The notes under the pieces are model-generated. The model saw only the letters and a list, made by a program, of their open reading frames with translations. It did no database searches and was not told where the DNA came from. From the NCBI GenBank assembly GCA_002294185.1, contig DBFD01000005.1, positions 1 through 61,846 on the forward strand: a DNA stretch of 61,846 nt, in the 5' to 3' direction. Positions 1 through 8,758 of the stretch are shown piece after piece (positions within the stretch are counted from its first letter, which is position 1; the number at the start of each line of letters is the position of its first letter). Source of the stretch: Paracoccus sp. UBA889. Its GTDB lineage: Bacteria > Pseudomonadota > Alphaproteobacteria > Rhodobacterales > Rhodobacteraceae. Both the position numbers and the translations under genes were made by a program.

Positions 1-188
1 ACATAGGTCAAGCTGGCACCAGTTGTTTGACGCTCAAAGACTGAGATGCCGAGAAATTCTTCGACTTTGTGTACCCGACGAGAAACAGCGGATTGACCTA
101 TACCAAGCTTCTGCCCTGCTTTGCGAAAGCTACCCGCGGCAGCCACAACGCGAAGTATTTCCAGATCACGCAGATCAATGCCGATCAC
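1..188 (-). CDS. LysR-type transcriptional regulator, N-terminal fragment (cut by window edge)
   Basis: Read leftward from a GTG at 188, this gives about 62 residues of a LysR winged helix-turn-helix: a short lead, IDLRDLEILRVVAAAGSF, then the recognition segment GQSAVSRR and an F-G-S/T-LT type end. AAGGAGAA lies about 7 nt before the GTG, which decides the start; no ATG is better placed. The effector-binding domain lies beyond the left edge, so neither ligand nor target can be inferred. It is the third gene of a low-GC leftward run with the CMD and aldo/keto reductase genes. The HTH family is clear; the length and exact role are not. Confidence 0.8.
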   Translation of the reverse strand, partial: MIGIDLRDLEILRVVAAAGSFRKAGQKLGIGQSAVSRRVHKVEEFLGISVFERQTTGASLTY

Positions 189-220
189 CGGAATTTCTCC
201 TTAGTTCGCAATCGACTGCC

Positions 221-240
221 TTCAGCTTGAGAGAGCTGAA
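221..240. repeat. Short hairpin between CMD gene and LysR gene
   Basis: TTCAGCT and AGCTGAA form a 7-bp inverted repeat with a 6-nt loop in the 95-nt gap between two leftward genes. On the minus strand no T-run follows it, so it is a weak terminator candidate at best. Confidence 0.3.
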
Positions 241-283
241 AGAGCTTTTGGCAACATGGAAGCCAAAACCGCTTAACATCAAA

Positions 284-667
284 TCAGACGCTGATGTTCG
301 CAAAGGCGGCTTTTGCTGCAGTAACGGCGTTCATCGCAGCGGGAACGCCAGCATAAACCGATACTTGCAGGACGATTTCGACGATTTCTTCTCGCGTCAC
401 GCCCGTATTCATCGCGGCTCTTATATGGAACTCAAGCTGCCCCTGAGCGGTGCCCATGGCCGCCAGCATGGCAACGGTGAGCATTTCACGCGTGCGTAGA
501 TCAATTCCATCACGGCTGACGATATCGGAGAAGGCATAGCCCAGAATGAGTTCTGCTGCCTCGGGCGAAAAGGCATCAAGATTGGCCTGGACCCGGTTCG
601 GTGCACCCGGCTCAAGCCGTTCAAGCAGGCCCATGGCGGATGCGAGAGGCTCTCTTTCCCGGCTCAT
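284..667 (-). CDS. Carboxymuconolactone decarboxylase (CMD) family protein
   Basis: A 127-aa protein starting MSREREPL. The ATG overlaps the stop of the upstream aldo/keto reductase by 4 nt (ATGA), indicating translational coupling and deciding the start. The body ([13 protein letters not shown], then [16 protein letters not shown], then [16 protein letters not shown]) matches the 4-carboxymuconolactone decarboxylase subfamily, the compact all-helical fold. The conserved histidine of the FHIRAA segment is present and there is no CxxC pair, so it belongs with the decarboxylase-like rather than the AhpD peroxidase-like members. Many such genes next to oxidoreductases do not act in aromatic catabolism, and no protocatechuate genes are visible, so the substrate is unknown. 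Base composition is lower in GC than in the genes right of 4400. Confidence 0.8.
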   Translation of the reverse strand: MSREREPLASAMGLLERLEPGAPNRVQANLDAFSPEAAELILGYAFSDIVSRDGIDLRTREMLTVAMLAAMGTAQGQLEFHIRAAMNTGVTREEIVEIVLQVSVYAGVPAAMNAVTAAKAAFANISV

Positions 668-1710
668 GCGTTCACCCCTTTCATGCCTTCGACGGTGTAG
701 CGTTCGCCTGAAGCGGCACCGGGCGGGACCAGGCGGTTGAGGTCGTCGAGATCTTCGCGCGTCAGTTCGACAGAAAGTGCGCCAACATTCTGTTCGAGGT
801 ATTTCGAGCGTTTGGTTCCTGGGATGGGAACCATCGAGACGCCATGCTCTTTCCCTTGTGCGATCACCCATGCAAGAGCGACCTGTGCTGGGGTGCAGCC
901 TTTGTCCGACGCCATCGCCTGAACCGCTTGCACGATGAACAGGTTGCGATTGATGCTTTCGTCCGCGAAACGCGGATTGGAACGGCGGAAATCATTGTCG
1001 GCCAAGCCATCGGTCGAGCTCATCGCGCCCGTCAGGAATCCACGACCCAAGGGCGAATATGGCACAAATCCAATCCCCATCTCGCGGCAGGTGTCGAAGA
1101 CTCCGTCTTCGGGATCGCGCGTCCACAGCGAATACTCCGATTGAAGCGCCGTAATCTGATGAACCGCATTAGCCCGGCGAAGCGTTGTGGGACTGGCTTC
1201 GCAGATCCCGATGTGCCTGATCTTGCCCTCATCCACGAGCTGCGACAGTGCCTCCATCACTTCTTCAATCGGCCGTTCTTTCTCGATCCGGTGGATATAG
1301 TAGAGATCGATTGTCTCGACCCCGAGACGCTTGAGCGACTTTTCGCAAGCTTCACGAATGTAAGCGGGATCGTTGGAGATGCCGCGCGCGTAGGCACCAG
1401 GTTCTCGGCGGATGCCGAACTTCGTGGCGATCGTCATGGCATCGCTTCCGCGTTCGGCAATCAGGCGGCCGATCAATTCTTCGTTGTGACCGAGGCCATA
1501 TGTCTCAGCTGTATCAAGAAAGCTCACGCCAAGGTCGATGGCCCGATTGAGCGTCGCTAAAGACTGCTCGTCGTCGCGGGGGCCGTAGAATTCACTCATG
1601 CCCATACAGCCGAGACCGAGGGCGGAGACGGTCAATGGGTTTTCGGCAGACCCAAGCTGAACTGTCGAAATCGATGTTGATTCTGGTGTCATTGGTGATG
1701 CTCGCTCCAT
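664..1710 (-). CDS. Aldo/keto reductase
   Basis: About 348 aa, NAD(P)H-dependent (alpha/beta)8 reductase of carbonyl compounds. The catalytic tetrad is visible at about D66, Y71 (FLDTAETYG), K97 (IATKFGI) and H140 (LYYIH). The YakC/AKR13-like opening [12 protein letters not shown] is present, as is a C-terminal cofactor segment ([14 protein letters not shown]). The start is taken at the ATG at 1710; a TTG at 1728 and an ATG at 1692 are alternatives. It lies first in a leftward pair with the CMD gene and is divergent from a LysR gene, a typical local-regulator arrangement. The physiological substrate is unknown. Confidence 0.88.
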   Translation of the reverse strand: MERASPMTPESTSISTVQLGSAENPLTVSALGLGCMGMSEFYGPRDDEQSLATLNRAIDLGVSFLDTAETYGLGHNEELIGRLIAERGSDAMTIATKFGIRREPGAYARGISNDPAYIREACEKSLKRLGVETIDLYYIHRIEKERPIEEVMEALSQLVDEGKIRHIGICEASPTTLRRANAVHQITALQSEYSLWTRDPEDGVFDTCREMGIGFVPYSPLGRGFLTGAMSSTDGLADNDFRRSNPRFADESINRNLFIVQAVQAMASDKGCTPAQVALAWVIAQGKEHGVSMVPIPGTKRSKYLEQNVGALSVELTREDLDDLNRLVPPGAASGERYTVEGMKGVNA

Positions 1711-1765
1711 ATCCTGTGGTTTATCCAAACCTAGACCTGCATGATGTGGACTTGTAGAGAACCCA
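1711..1765. promoter_or_regulatory. Divergent control region, aldo/keto reductase versus lysR
   Basis: This 55-bp gap is the only non-coding DNA between the two divergent starts, so both promoters and the LysR binding site must be here or overlap the gene starts. I see no convincing -35/-10 pair and only weak dyad symmetry. The assignment is by position. Confidence 0.4.
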
Positions 1766-2704
1766 ATGCATCCCTATGCTGCAAATATGCAGCACTCTGA
1801 CTGGAACACCATTCGGGATTTTCTAGCGGTCGCGCGAGGCGGTAGCCTCAATCAGGCCGCCAACACACTGGGTGTCAATGCAACCACCGTTGGCAGACGC
1901 GTAGAGTCATTAGAGGCAGCCTTGGGTGTACGCCTCTTCCAAAGGGCGCAAACAGGATTCGTTCTCACCGACGAAGGTCGCGATCTTGTCGATCGCGCCG
2001 AGAAGGTTGAGGATGCCGCACTGGCGTTCGAGCGCCGCGCTGAGCCTACTGATACAGTAAGCGGTCACGTTCGACTGGCGACAGCCGAAAACCTCGCCAA
2101 CTTTATCATCCTCCCAGCGTTGAGTTCGCTGCGCAGAAAGCACCCCAATCTAGTGGTTGAGGTCTTGACCGACATTCAATCCGCCAACCTTCATCGACGG
2201 GAAGCGGACCTCGCGCTTCGGTTGGTCCGCCCAACCCAGGGCAACGTCACGATCAAACGGTTGGGTGAAATGCGCTATGGCCTCTACGCATCGTCCGAGT
2301 ATCTCTCTCAACAGGGCGGTACTGAAGTTAGGAGCGACGCGGGCCGTCTTGATACGGATCACTTCATCGCGTGGTCGGATAGCTACCAGGACCTTCCGGC
2401 AGCAAAATGGGTTGAACGAACACTTCAGGGCAGAAGTCCGGCACTTGTCGTAACCAGTCTCTATGCACAGCTAGTCGCCGCTCGCGAGAGTCTTGGGATG
2501 GCGGTCTTGCCGTGCTTTCTAGCGGCGAACGAGCCCTCCCTGCGCCACGTGCCAAGTGAGGCGGATACCATCAAACAAGACCTATGGCTTGTCCTGCACT
2601 CAGACTTGGTCGCATCGGCCCGGGTCAGAGCGGTTGCTGACTTTGTGGAAGAGATCGTGAGCAACAGCATTGGACAACTCTCGAAATTCAGCGAGAAACA
2701 TTGA
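1766..2704 (+). CDS. LysR-family transcriptional regulator
   Basis: A 312-aa protein. Residues about 8-70 form the winged HTH ([20 protein letters not shown], then [21 protein letters not shown]). A periplasmic-binding-like effector domain follows from about residue 95 ([18 protein letters not shown]). The start at 1766 has a GAGA-like site; an ATG at 1787 would give the more usual LysR N-terminus. Divergence from the aldo/keto reductase-CMD pair suggests it controls that operon. It is the last gene before the tRNA-Arg boundary and shares the lower GC of the left block. Confidence 0.88.
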   Translation: MHPYAANMQHSDWNTIRDFLAVARGGSLNQAANTLGVNATTVGRRVESLEAALGVRLFQRAQTGFVLTDEGRDLVDRAEKVEDAALAFERRAEPTDTVSGHVRLATAENLANFIILPALSSLRRKHPNLVVEVLTDIQSANLHRREADLALRLVRPTQGNVTIKRLGEMRYGLYASSEYLSQQGGTEVRSDAGRLDTDHFIAWSDSYQDLPAAKWVERTLQGRSPALVVTSLYAQLVAARESLGMAVLPCFLAANEPSLRHVPSEADTIKQDLWLVLHSDLVASARVRAVADFVEEIVSNSIGQLSKFSEKH

Positions 2705-2899
2705 AGAGTTTTGCCGAGGTGACCTGAGGCTGCGCATTTATGAGCCGCGACGCGAACCTCTGTGATGGCAGGCATCGAACACTGTGGTTACCTTCATGCA
2801 TCTTCTGCGAAAGTCTGCTCCAAAAGTGCCAAGTAAGCAGCGCGTAAGCAGGTGTTACCGAAGCTGCCCAATTCTATCTATATGATTTTATTGAAGAAA

Positions 2900-3296
<397 letters not shown>

Positions 3297-3716
3297 TAAT
3301 GTCAACTTTTTTGTCCACTCGCACGACGGGGGCAAAACTGAACCGGATCTCGCGCCCCAGACTGAATCGACAGCTCGGATTTTCGCCGCCCGAACGGTGG
3401 CATCCATTCTTGATGGGAACCTGGTGTATTCTCAAGGTCTCGTGCTCTTGTCCGCTCCCCGGGTCACTGTTTCATTTGAGGCTCATCTTCCGGATGAAGC
3501 TGCAACGAATGCCTTTGTAAGGTGGCCGTCGTTCCAGATCAGCCATGGAAGCCTCGGGCGTCTGGATAACCCCGGACGGCATTCTGTGCAATTCGCAGGG
3601 CTGCGAAATTCCGACATCGCCTCGCCCGCCTGACGGCGGTGGTGTCATGAGCTTGACTGGCAGGACTGACCCTGCGCGCCGCTGCCGACGTTTCGACAGG
3701 ATGGCTTTTGCAGGGA
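3297..3716. other. Gene-free stretch with no assignable feature
   Basis: Roughly 420 bp between the tRNA repeats and the TetR gene. On the plus strand a frame stays open from about 3300 to 3633, but it has no credible start and its translation resembles no family I know. Codon use is not like the neighbouring genes. It could be gene debris. No RNA gene or terminator is evident. Confidence 0.4.
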
Positions 3717-4325
3717 TCAGCGATCTGCCAATCGCTCGATGTCTCGGGCGATGTCCTCGGCGAGGCGGGCAACCTTGTCCTGCGCGTCGCTACGTTGCGC
3801 ATAGGCCCGCAGACCGAAAATCTCGGCCTGCAACCGGCAGGCCAGACGTTCGGGATCAGTGCCGTCGGGCAGTTCGCCGGCAGTCTGGGCTGCGCGGAAT
3901 GCGGTGGCAAACTCTGCCTCCATTCCCTCCATGATCTCTTCGGTCAGACGGCGCAGGACCGTGTCGTCGTCAGGCGTCTCCAGCAGCGTCTTGACCAGCA
4001 TGCAGGCGCGCGAGGGCACCGCGTCGGCCTGAATGCAGCCCAACGCCCGCACATAGGCTGCAAGTCCGGCCAATGGCGATGCTTTCGCGACCCTTGCCTG
4101 TCGAAGCTGTTCGCGCGATCGCCGTGCGTAGATGTGAAGCGTCTCGGCAAACAGCGCCTCCTTGGACCCGAAGGCCGCATAGATCGAGCCGGGTCGCATG
4201 TTCAAGGCCGCTTCGAGGTCCTTCAGCGACGTCGTGTGATAGCCCTTGCGCCAGAACAGCGCCTGTGCCCTGGCAAGCACCTCGTCCCTGTCATAGCCGG
4301 CTCGCCTGGCCATCCGCGCACCCAT
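3717..4325 (-). CDS. TetR/AcrR-family transcriptional regulator
   Basis: A 202-aa one-component repressor. The N-terminal HTH lies at about residues 15-60 (ALFWRKGYHTTSLKDLE, then MRPGSIYAAFGSKEALF). The helical ligand domain contains cysteines in LGCIQADAVPSRACMLVKT, as in the TetR subgroup linked to reactive electrophile stress. The start is the first ATG; an ATG 12 nt downstream (4313) is possible and neither has a strong ribosome site. It is divergent from a stress-reductase operon, with a palindrome-rich gap between, so it very likely represses itself and that operon. The inducer is unknown. Confidence 0.92.
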   Translation of the reverse strand: MGARMARRAGYDRDEVLARAQALFWRKGYHTTSLKDLEAALNMRPGSIYAAFGSKEALFAETLHIYARRSREQLRQARVAKASPLAGLAAYVRALGCIQADAVPSRACMLVKTLLETPDDDTVLRRLTEEIMEGMEAEFATAFRAAQTAGELPDGTDPERLACRLQAEIFGLRAYAQRSDAQDKVARLAEDIARDIERLADR

Positions 4326-4336
4326 CCGTTCGATTC

Positions 4337-4418
4337 ATGAGCAAGTGTTCAAAAATAACTTGAACAAGTGCTCAAGTAAAGCTACTTGCCAAGTCGAACA
4401 CTTGATCGATCACTCAAG
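4337..4418. promoter_or_regulatory. Probable TetR operator cluster
   Basis: An imperfect 20-bp palindrome ACTTGAACAAGTGCTCAAGT lies at 4358-4377. A related half (TGAGCAAGTGTTCAA) lies at 4338-4352, and further CACTTGA/ACTCAAG words lie at 4399-4417. The repeated ACTTGA/TCAAGT elements fill the gap between the divergent TetR gene and the AhpD-like gene and probably cover both promoters. Confidence 0.7.
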
Positions 4419-4431
4419 AAAGGACGATCCG

Positions 4432-4998
4432 ATGGCCGATTTCACTCTTCACACGCTGGAAAGCGCCCCCGAGGAAAGCCAGGCGCTTCTTGAAGACAGC
4501 CGCAAGGGCTTTGGCCGCGTTCCCGGTCTGCATGCGGTGATGGCAGAGGCTCCGGCCCTTCTGGACGGCTACAAGCATCTGCATCAACTCTTTGCGCAAA
4601 AAACCAGCTTCAACAAGGACGAGATGACGGTCGTCTGGCAGACCATCAATGTCGAGCATGGATGCCATTATTGCGTGCCCGCACATACCGGGATCGCCAA
4701 GATGATGAAGGTGGACGACGCGATCACCGAGTCGCTGCGAAACGAAACGCCGCTGCCCGATGCGCGTCTCGAAGCCTTGCGGACCTTCACGCTGCAGGTG
4801 GTGCGCCAGCGCGGCGATCTCGGCGAGGACCAGGTGCAGGCATTTCTTGAAGCGGGCTACACCAAGCGCCAAATCCTCGAAGTGGTCCTGGGCGTGGCGC
4901 AGAAGGTGATGTCGAACTACACCAATCATCTGGCACAAACACCGGTGGACGAGCCAATGAAGGCTTTCGCCTGGACCAAGGCTTCCGCAGCCGCCTGA
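4432..4998 (+). CDS. AhpD-like carboxymuconolactone decarboxylase-family protein
   Basis: A 188-aa protein starting MADFTLHTLES, chosen because AGAAAGGA lies about 7 nt before this ATG. It carries the AhpD-type redox motif E75-x2-C78-x2-C81-x3-H85 (EHGCHYCVPAH), which supports peroxidase or disulfide chemistry, unlike the cysteine-less CMD protein at 284-667. It is first in a rightward group with an MDR reductase, a DJ-1/PfpI protein and an NAD(P)-binding protein, under the divergent TetR regulator. A role in peroxide or electrophile defence is inferred from motif and context. Confidence 0.87.
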   Translation: MADFTLHTLESAPEESQALLEDSRKGFGRVPGLHAVMAEAPALLDGYKHLHQLFAQKTSFNKDEMTVVWQTINVEHGCHYCVPAHTGIAKMMKVDDAITESLRNETPLPDARLEALRTFTLQVVRQRGDLGEDQVQAFLEAGYTKRQILEVVLGVAQKVMSNYTNHLAQTPVDEPMKAFAWTKASAAA

Positions 4999-5132
4999 GG
5001 CTCGATGCAGCCGTGCGATAATGTCGCATCGGACGGGTCCGAACTCGGGCCCGTCTTCCTGCGTTCGACAACGATCCGCCCCGCCGCTCTTGCGCGCCGT
5101 CCCGACCGGACGCCGAGAAAAGGACCCGACCC

Positions 5133-6164
5133 ATGCCCCGATCCGATACCCTGAACCGCAGATTCGTCCTGGCCGAACGCCCAAGAGGCGAGCCGGATGA
5201 CAGCACGCTGCGGCTGGAAACCGGCGATGTGCCGGCGCCCGGCAAGAACCAGATGCTGCTGCGCAACGAATATCTGTCGCTCGATCCCTACATGCGCGGT
5301 CGGATGAGTGACGCGCCCTCCTACGCCGCGCCTGTCGGAATCGGAGAGGTCATGGTCGGCGGCACCGTCGCGCAGGTCGTCAGTTCGGATATCGACGGCT
5401 TTGACGAAGGCGACTGGGTTCAGGCCTTCGGTGGCTGGCAGGATTATGCGCTGTCCGACGGTACCGGTGTCCTGAACATGGGCAAGAACCCCGAAAATCC
5501 GTCCTGGGCGCTCGGGGTTCTGGGCATGCCGGGGCTGACCGCCTGGGCCGGCCTGACCCGGATCGGTCAACCGAAGGCCGGCGAGACGCTGGTCGTTGCC
5601 GGGGCCAGCGGCCCTGTGGGTGCGACGGTCGGCCAGATCGGCAGGATCCTCGGGCTTCGTGTCGTGGGCATCGCTGGCGGTCCCGAGAAATGCGCCCATG
5701 TGGTCGATGCCCTCGGGTTCGACGACTGCATCGACTACAAGTCCGAGGGCTTTGCGCAGGCTCTGGAAAAGGCGGTTCCGGGTGGAATCGATATCTATTT
5801 CGAGAATGTCGGCGGCGCGGTGTTCGATGCCGTCATGCCGCTTTTGAACCCGTCCGCGCGGATCCCGGTCTGCGGGTTGATTTCGCAATACAACGCCACC
5901 TCGCTGCCGGATGGCCCGGACCGGCTGAATCTGCTTTTGGGAACCATCCTGCGCAAGCGGATGACCATGCGCGGCTTCATCGTCTTCGATGATTTCGGCC
6001 ATCTCTATCCCGAATTCGCCGAACAGATGCGCGCATGGGTGAAGGAGGGGAAAATCAAGTATCGCGAGGAGGTCATCGAAGGTCTGGAACAGGCCCCGCG
6101 CGCATTCGTTGGCTTGTTGCGGGGCGAGGCCTTCGGCAAGCGCGTCATCAAGCTGAATCGCTGA
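5133..6164 (+). CDS. NADP-dependent oxidoreductase, zinc-independent MDR family (CurA / prostaglandin-reductase type)
   Basis: A 343-aa medium-chain reductase that would reduce alpha,beta-unsaturated carbonyls with NADPH. The GroES-like N-terminus carries LSLDPYMRGRM, typical of leukotriene B4 dehydrogenase/CurA proteins. The nucleotide-binding loop follows at about residue 155 (VVAGASGPVGATVGQIG), then IDIYFENVGG. No structural zinc cysteine cluster is visible. A GAGAAAAGGA ribosome site precedes the ATG. It lies 134 bp after the AhpD-like gene and 26 bp before the DJ-1-like gene, consistent with one detoxification unit. Confidence 0.9.
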   Translation: MPRSDTLNRRFVLAERPRGEPDDSTLRLETGDVPAPGKNQMLLRNEYLSLDPYMRGRMSDAPSYAAPVGIGEVMVGGTVAQVVSSDIDGFDEGDWVQAFGGWQDYALSDGTGVLNMGKNPENPSWALGVLGMPGLTAWAGLTRIGQPKAGETLVVAGASGPVGATVGQIGRILGLRVVGIAGGPEKCAHVVDALGFDDCIDYKSEGFAQALEKAVPGGIDIYFENVGGAVFDAVMPLLNPSARIPVCGLISQYNATSLPDGPDRLNLLLGTILRKRMTMRGFIVFDDFGHLYPEFAEQMRAWVKEGKIKYREEVIEGLEQAPRAFVGLLRGEAFGKRVIKLNR

Positions 6165-6190
6165 AAAGATCAGGAAAAGGAAAGATTCCG

Positions 6191-6865
6191 ATGAAGATAC
6201 TCATGGTTCTCACATCCCACGACCGGTTGGGCGATACCGGCAAGAAGACCGGCTTCTGGCTGGAAGAATTTGCGGCCCCCTATTACGTCTTCAAGGATGC
6301 CGGTGCCGAGATCACGCTGGCCTCGCCCAAGGGTGGCCAGCCGCCGCTGGATCCGTCAAGCGATTCCGAGGACGCGCAGACCGAGGCCACGAAGCGGTTC
6401 AAGGCCGATGACGCGGCCCAACGCGCGCTGGCCAACACCGCCGTGCTGTCCACCGTTTCGGCCGACGGATTCGACGCCATTTTCTATCCCGGCGGCCACG
6501 GTCCGCTCTGGGATCTGGCCGAGGATGGCGACAGCAGGTCGCTGATAGAAGCCTTCGCCGCGAACGACCGTCCCATCGGCGCGGTTTGCCATGCCCCGGC
6601 GGTGTTCCGGCATGTCGAGGGTTCGGACGGCAAGCCGCTTGTTTCCGGCAAGAAGGTCACAGGCTTTGCCAACACCGAGGAAGACGGTGTCGGCCTGACC
6701 GATATCGTGCCGTTCCTGGTCGAGGACATGCTGAAGAAGAACGGCGGCGACTACCAGAAGGGCGATGATTGGACCTCGTTCGTGGTGACGGATGGAAAGC
6801 TGGTGACCGGCCAGAATCCGGCCTCGTCAGAGGCTGCCGCACACAAGCTGCTGAGCCTTCTGTAA
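6191..6865 (+). CDS. DJ-1/PfpI superfamily protein (type 1 glutamine amidotransferase-like, Hsp31-like)
   Basis: A 224-aa protein starting MKILMVLTSHD behind AGGAAAAGGAAAG. The family features are a glutamate near residue 25 (GFWLEEFAAPYY), the turn YPGGHGP at about 99-104, and the nucleophile elbow GAVCHAPA with Cys133. This layout resembles Hsp31/glyoxalase III-like members, which act on glyoxals or as stress chaperones. Deglycase claims for the family are debated, so the reaction is left open. The context with a TetR regulator and carbonyl reductases fits aldehyde or electrophile stress. Confidence 0.88.
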   Translation: MKILMVLTSHDRLGDTGKKTGFWLEEFAAPYYVFKDAGAEITLASPKGGQPPLDPSSDSEDAQTEATKRFKADDAAQRALANTAVLSTVSADGFDAIFYPGGHGPLWDLAEDGDSRSLIEAFAANDRPIGAVCHAPAVFRHVEGSDGKPLVSGKKVTGFANTEEDGVGLTDIVPFLVEDMLKKNGGDYQKGDDWTSFVVTDGKLVTGQNPASSEAAAHKLLSLL

Positions 6866-6955
6866 AATGCAAAGGCGGGGCGGTGTTGCCGGCCTTCCCG
6901 CCATGCCGGGCCCGTGCCCGGGGGCGCGCACGCATTCCGACCAACGGAGAAAACG

Positions 6956-7552
6956 ATGAACATCCTTGTTGCCGGCGCCACTGGCCAGACCGGTCTGCGC
7001 CTGATCCAGGCGTTGAAGACGAAGGGCCATTCCCCGATCGCGTTGGTGCGGGATTCGTCCGACACCGGCCAGCTTCCCTCCGAGGTGCAGATCCGCCGGG
7101 GCGATCTGACGGACCTGCGGGACGGGATCTGCGAGGGCTGCGAGGCGGTGATTTTCGCGGCGGGCTCGGGCAGTTCCACCGGACCCGAGATGACTGACAA
7201 GGTCGATCGCGACGGCGCCAGGCGTCTGGTGGACCTGGCTGTCCGGGCGGGCGTGCGGCGCTTCGTCATGCTCAGTTCCGTCGGCGCCGACAATCCCGAC
7301 GGGGACAGCAAGCTTGGACACTACCTTCAGGCCAAGCACGATGCCGACGAGCATCTGATCTCTTCGGGGCTTGAATTCGCCATTCTCCGCCCTGTCGCGC
7401 TGACCGACGACGAGGGCACGCGAAACATGCGCTTTGGCGATGAAGTCGACGTGACCGGCAAGGCCGCACGAGGCGATGTCGCCGCCGTCCTGGCCGACGC
7501 GGTTGACAACCCGGAATGGACCGGAAAGGTTCTGACCATGCAGTCGATCTAG
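6956..7552 (+). CDS. NAD(P)H-binding Rossmann protein (atypical SDR)
   Basis: A 198-aa protein. MNILVAGATGQTG gives the GxxGxxG nucleotide motif at residues 7-13; the start follows CGGAGAAAACG. The downstream segments RFVMLSSVGAD and LEFAILRPVALTDDEGT are those of the YwnB/NmrA-like atypical SDR group, which often lacks the YxxxK catalytic pair and may act as a redox sensor or a flavin/quinone-type reductase. It ends the TetR-linked rightward group. The substrate is unknown. Confidence 0.87.
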   Translation: MNILVAGATGQTGLRLIQALKTKGHSPIALVRDSSDTGQLPSEVQIRRGDLTDLRDGICEGCEAVIFAAGSGSSTGPEMTDKVDRDGARRLVDLAVRAGVRRFVMLSSVGADNPDGDSKLGHYLQAKHDADEHLISSGLEFAILRPVALTDDEGTRNMRFGDEVDVTGKAARGDVAAVLADAVDNPEWTGKVLTMQSI

Positions 7553-7588
7553 GCGCAGCGATCCGGCGCCGACCGGCCCATGTCTTGG

Positions 7589-7945
7589 CTATGTCTCAAC
7601 GGCGCTCAGGTAGGCTTTCAGCGCCACCGCGTTGTTGTGTTCGTCATCTTTCGCGCCATAAACCAGCGTGACCCGGCCCGATTCCAGTCGCTGGCGCAAC
7701 GCTGCGACAAGATCGTGGTTTGCATCCAGTTCGCCCGCATAGCGGCGCTTGAATTCCTGCCACTTGTCCGGGTCGTGATCGAACCAGTCGCGCAGGCCGT
7801 CACTTGGCGCGATGTCCTTCATCCAGTCATCCAGTTCCAGCGCCTCTTTCGAGACGCCGCGCGGCCAGATGCGATCCACGAGGATCCGCTGTCCGTCGGA
7901 TGGGCCGGGCTTTTCATAGGCACGTCTCAACCAGATTTGGGTCAT
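7589..7945 (-). CDS. DUF488 family protein (YeaO-like)
   Basis: A 118-aa soluble protein. The family signature ILVDRIWPRGVSKE is near the N-terminus, followed by the AP.LR.WF..D..KW.EF.RRY pattern (APSDGLRDWFDHDPDKW) and TLVYGAKD near the end. The ATG overlaps the stop of the upstream folate gene by 4 nt (ATGA), so the two are translationally coupled. The biochemical function of the family is not established. Confidence 0.88.
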   Translation of the reverse strand: MTQIWLRRAYEKPGPSDGQRILVDRIWPRGVSKEALELDDWMKDIAPSDGLRDWFDHDPDKWQEFKRRYAGELDANHDLVAALRQRLESGRVTLVYGAKDDEHNNAVALKAYLSAVET

Positions 7946-8616
7946 CTTTCCTCCTTCGGCATATCGCCCGCTCCGGTCAGCACCATGTCCATCGGAATGT
8001 CGTGGGGCTGCGGATAGATCGTGGCGATGGCGGCAACGGGATGACCCACACCGATGAATATCGGCCTGGACGGCAATGCCGCCAGTGTCCGGTCGAAAAA
8101 CCCGCCGCCATGGCCCAGCCGGAAAAGCCTGCGGTCGTAGCCGACCACGGGCGCGATGAGGATGTCCGGCACGACCTCGTCCGTTCCGACCGGGTTCGGA
8201 ATGTTCCAGACGCCGCGTTCCCAGCGGCAATCGGGTCGCCATTCGCGGAACGCCAGGGGCTGGCCCTCGGCGACGACGACCGGCAATGCGGCGCGCGATC
8301 CCTGCGTGCAGGCCCGCTCCATCCAGCCGCGCAGATCGAGTTCGCCGCGAAAGGGCCAGTAGAGGCTGATGACGGTATCGGGACCGTGATCGACGATTCG
8401 GTCAAGCTCTGCACCGACCGCGACGGCAACCCTGGCCCTTTCTGCCGCCGAAACCCCGAGGCGCAGGTCGATGAGGCGCGCGCGCTCGGCCTTGCGCCAG
8501 CGGGCGACGTCGCGTTTCTGAACCGGATCGACGGCCGCAATGCCGTCTTGCATGGTCTCCAGTTCGTGGGCGAAGCAGGGTGGCGAGGCGTATCCATCCG
8601 CCGGGGTTCGGTTCAT
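7942..8616 (-). CDS. 5-formyltetrahydrofolate cyclo-ligase
   Basis: A 224-aa enzyme converting 5-formyl-THF to 5,10-methenyl-THF with ATP in the cytosol. The family's C-terminal glycine-rich signature is clear: RLGHGGGFFDRTLAAL near residue 185, preceded by DILIAPVVGYDRR. The N-terminal region has the usual RRK...R basic helix (RDVARWRKAERARL) at about 37-50. The start MNRTPADG is preferred over an upstream in-frame alternative because it is closer to the family's length. It heads a two-gene leftward unit with DUF488. Its 142-nt leader is discussed under findings. Confidence 0.9.
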   Translation of the reverse strand: MNRTPADGYASPPCFAHELETMQDGIAAVDPVQKRDVARWRKAERARLIDLRLGVSAAERARVAVAVGAELDRIVDHGPDTVISLYWPFRGELDLRGWMERACTQGSRAALPVVVAEGQPLAFREWRPDCRWERGVWNIPNPVGTDEVVPDILIAPVVGYDRRLFRLGHGGGFFDRTLAALPSRPIFIGVGHPVAAIATIYPQPHDIPMDMVLTGAGDMPKEER

Positions 8617-8758
8617 CGGCTCGCTCCTTGCTGCCGGTCGAAAATCAACCCGTCCGAAAGGGTCATCCCGGCGTGACAGGCATCGTCTCGGCAAGCATCA
8701 ATGACTGACGTTGACGCGAGACAGGAACCGGGCGCCGCCGGCGGAACCGGAATTCCGA

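Noticed and set aside
8617-8758. 6S RNA gene upstream of 5-formyl-THF cyclo-ligase
   Set aside because: Only a 6-bp dyad is visible; the closing stem and central bubble cannot be traced, so it is not listed as a feature.
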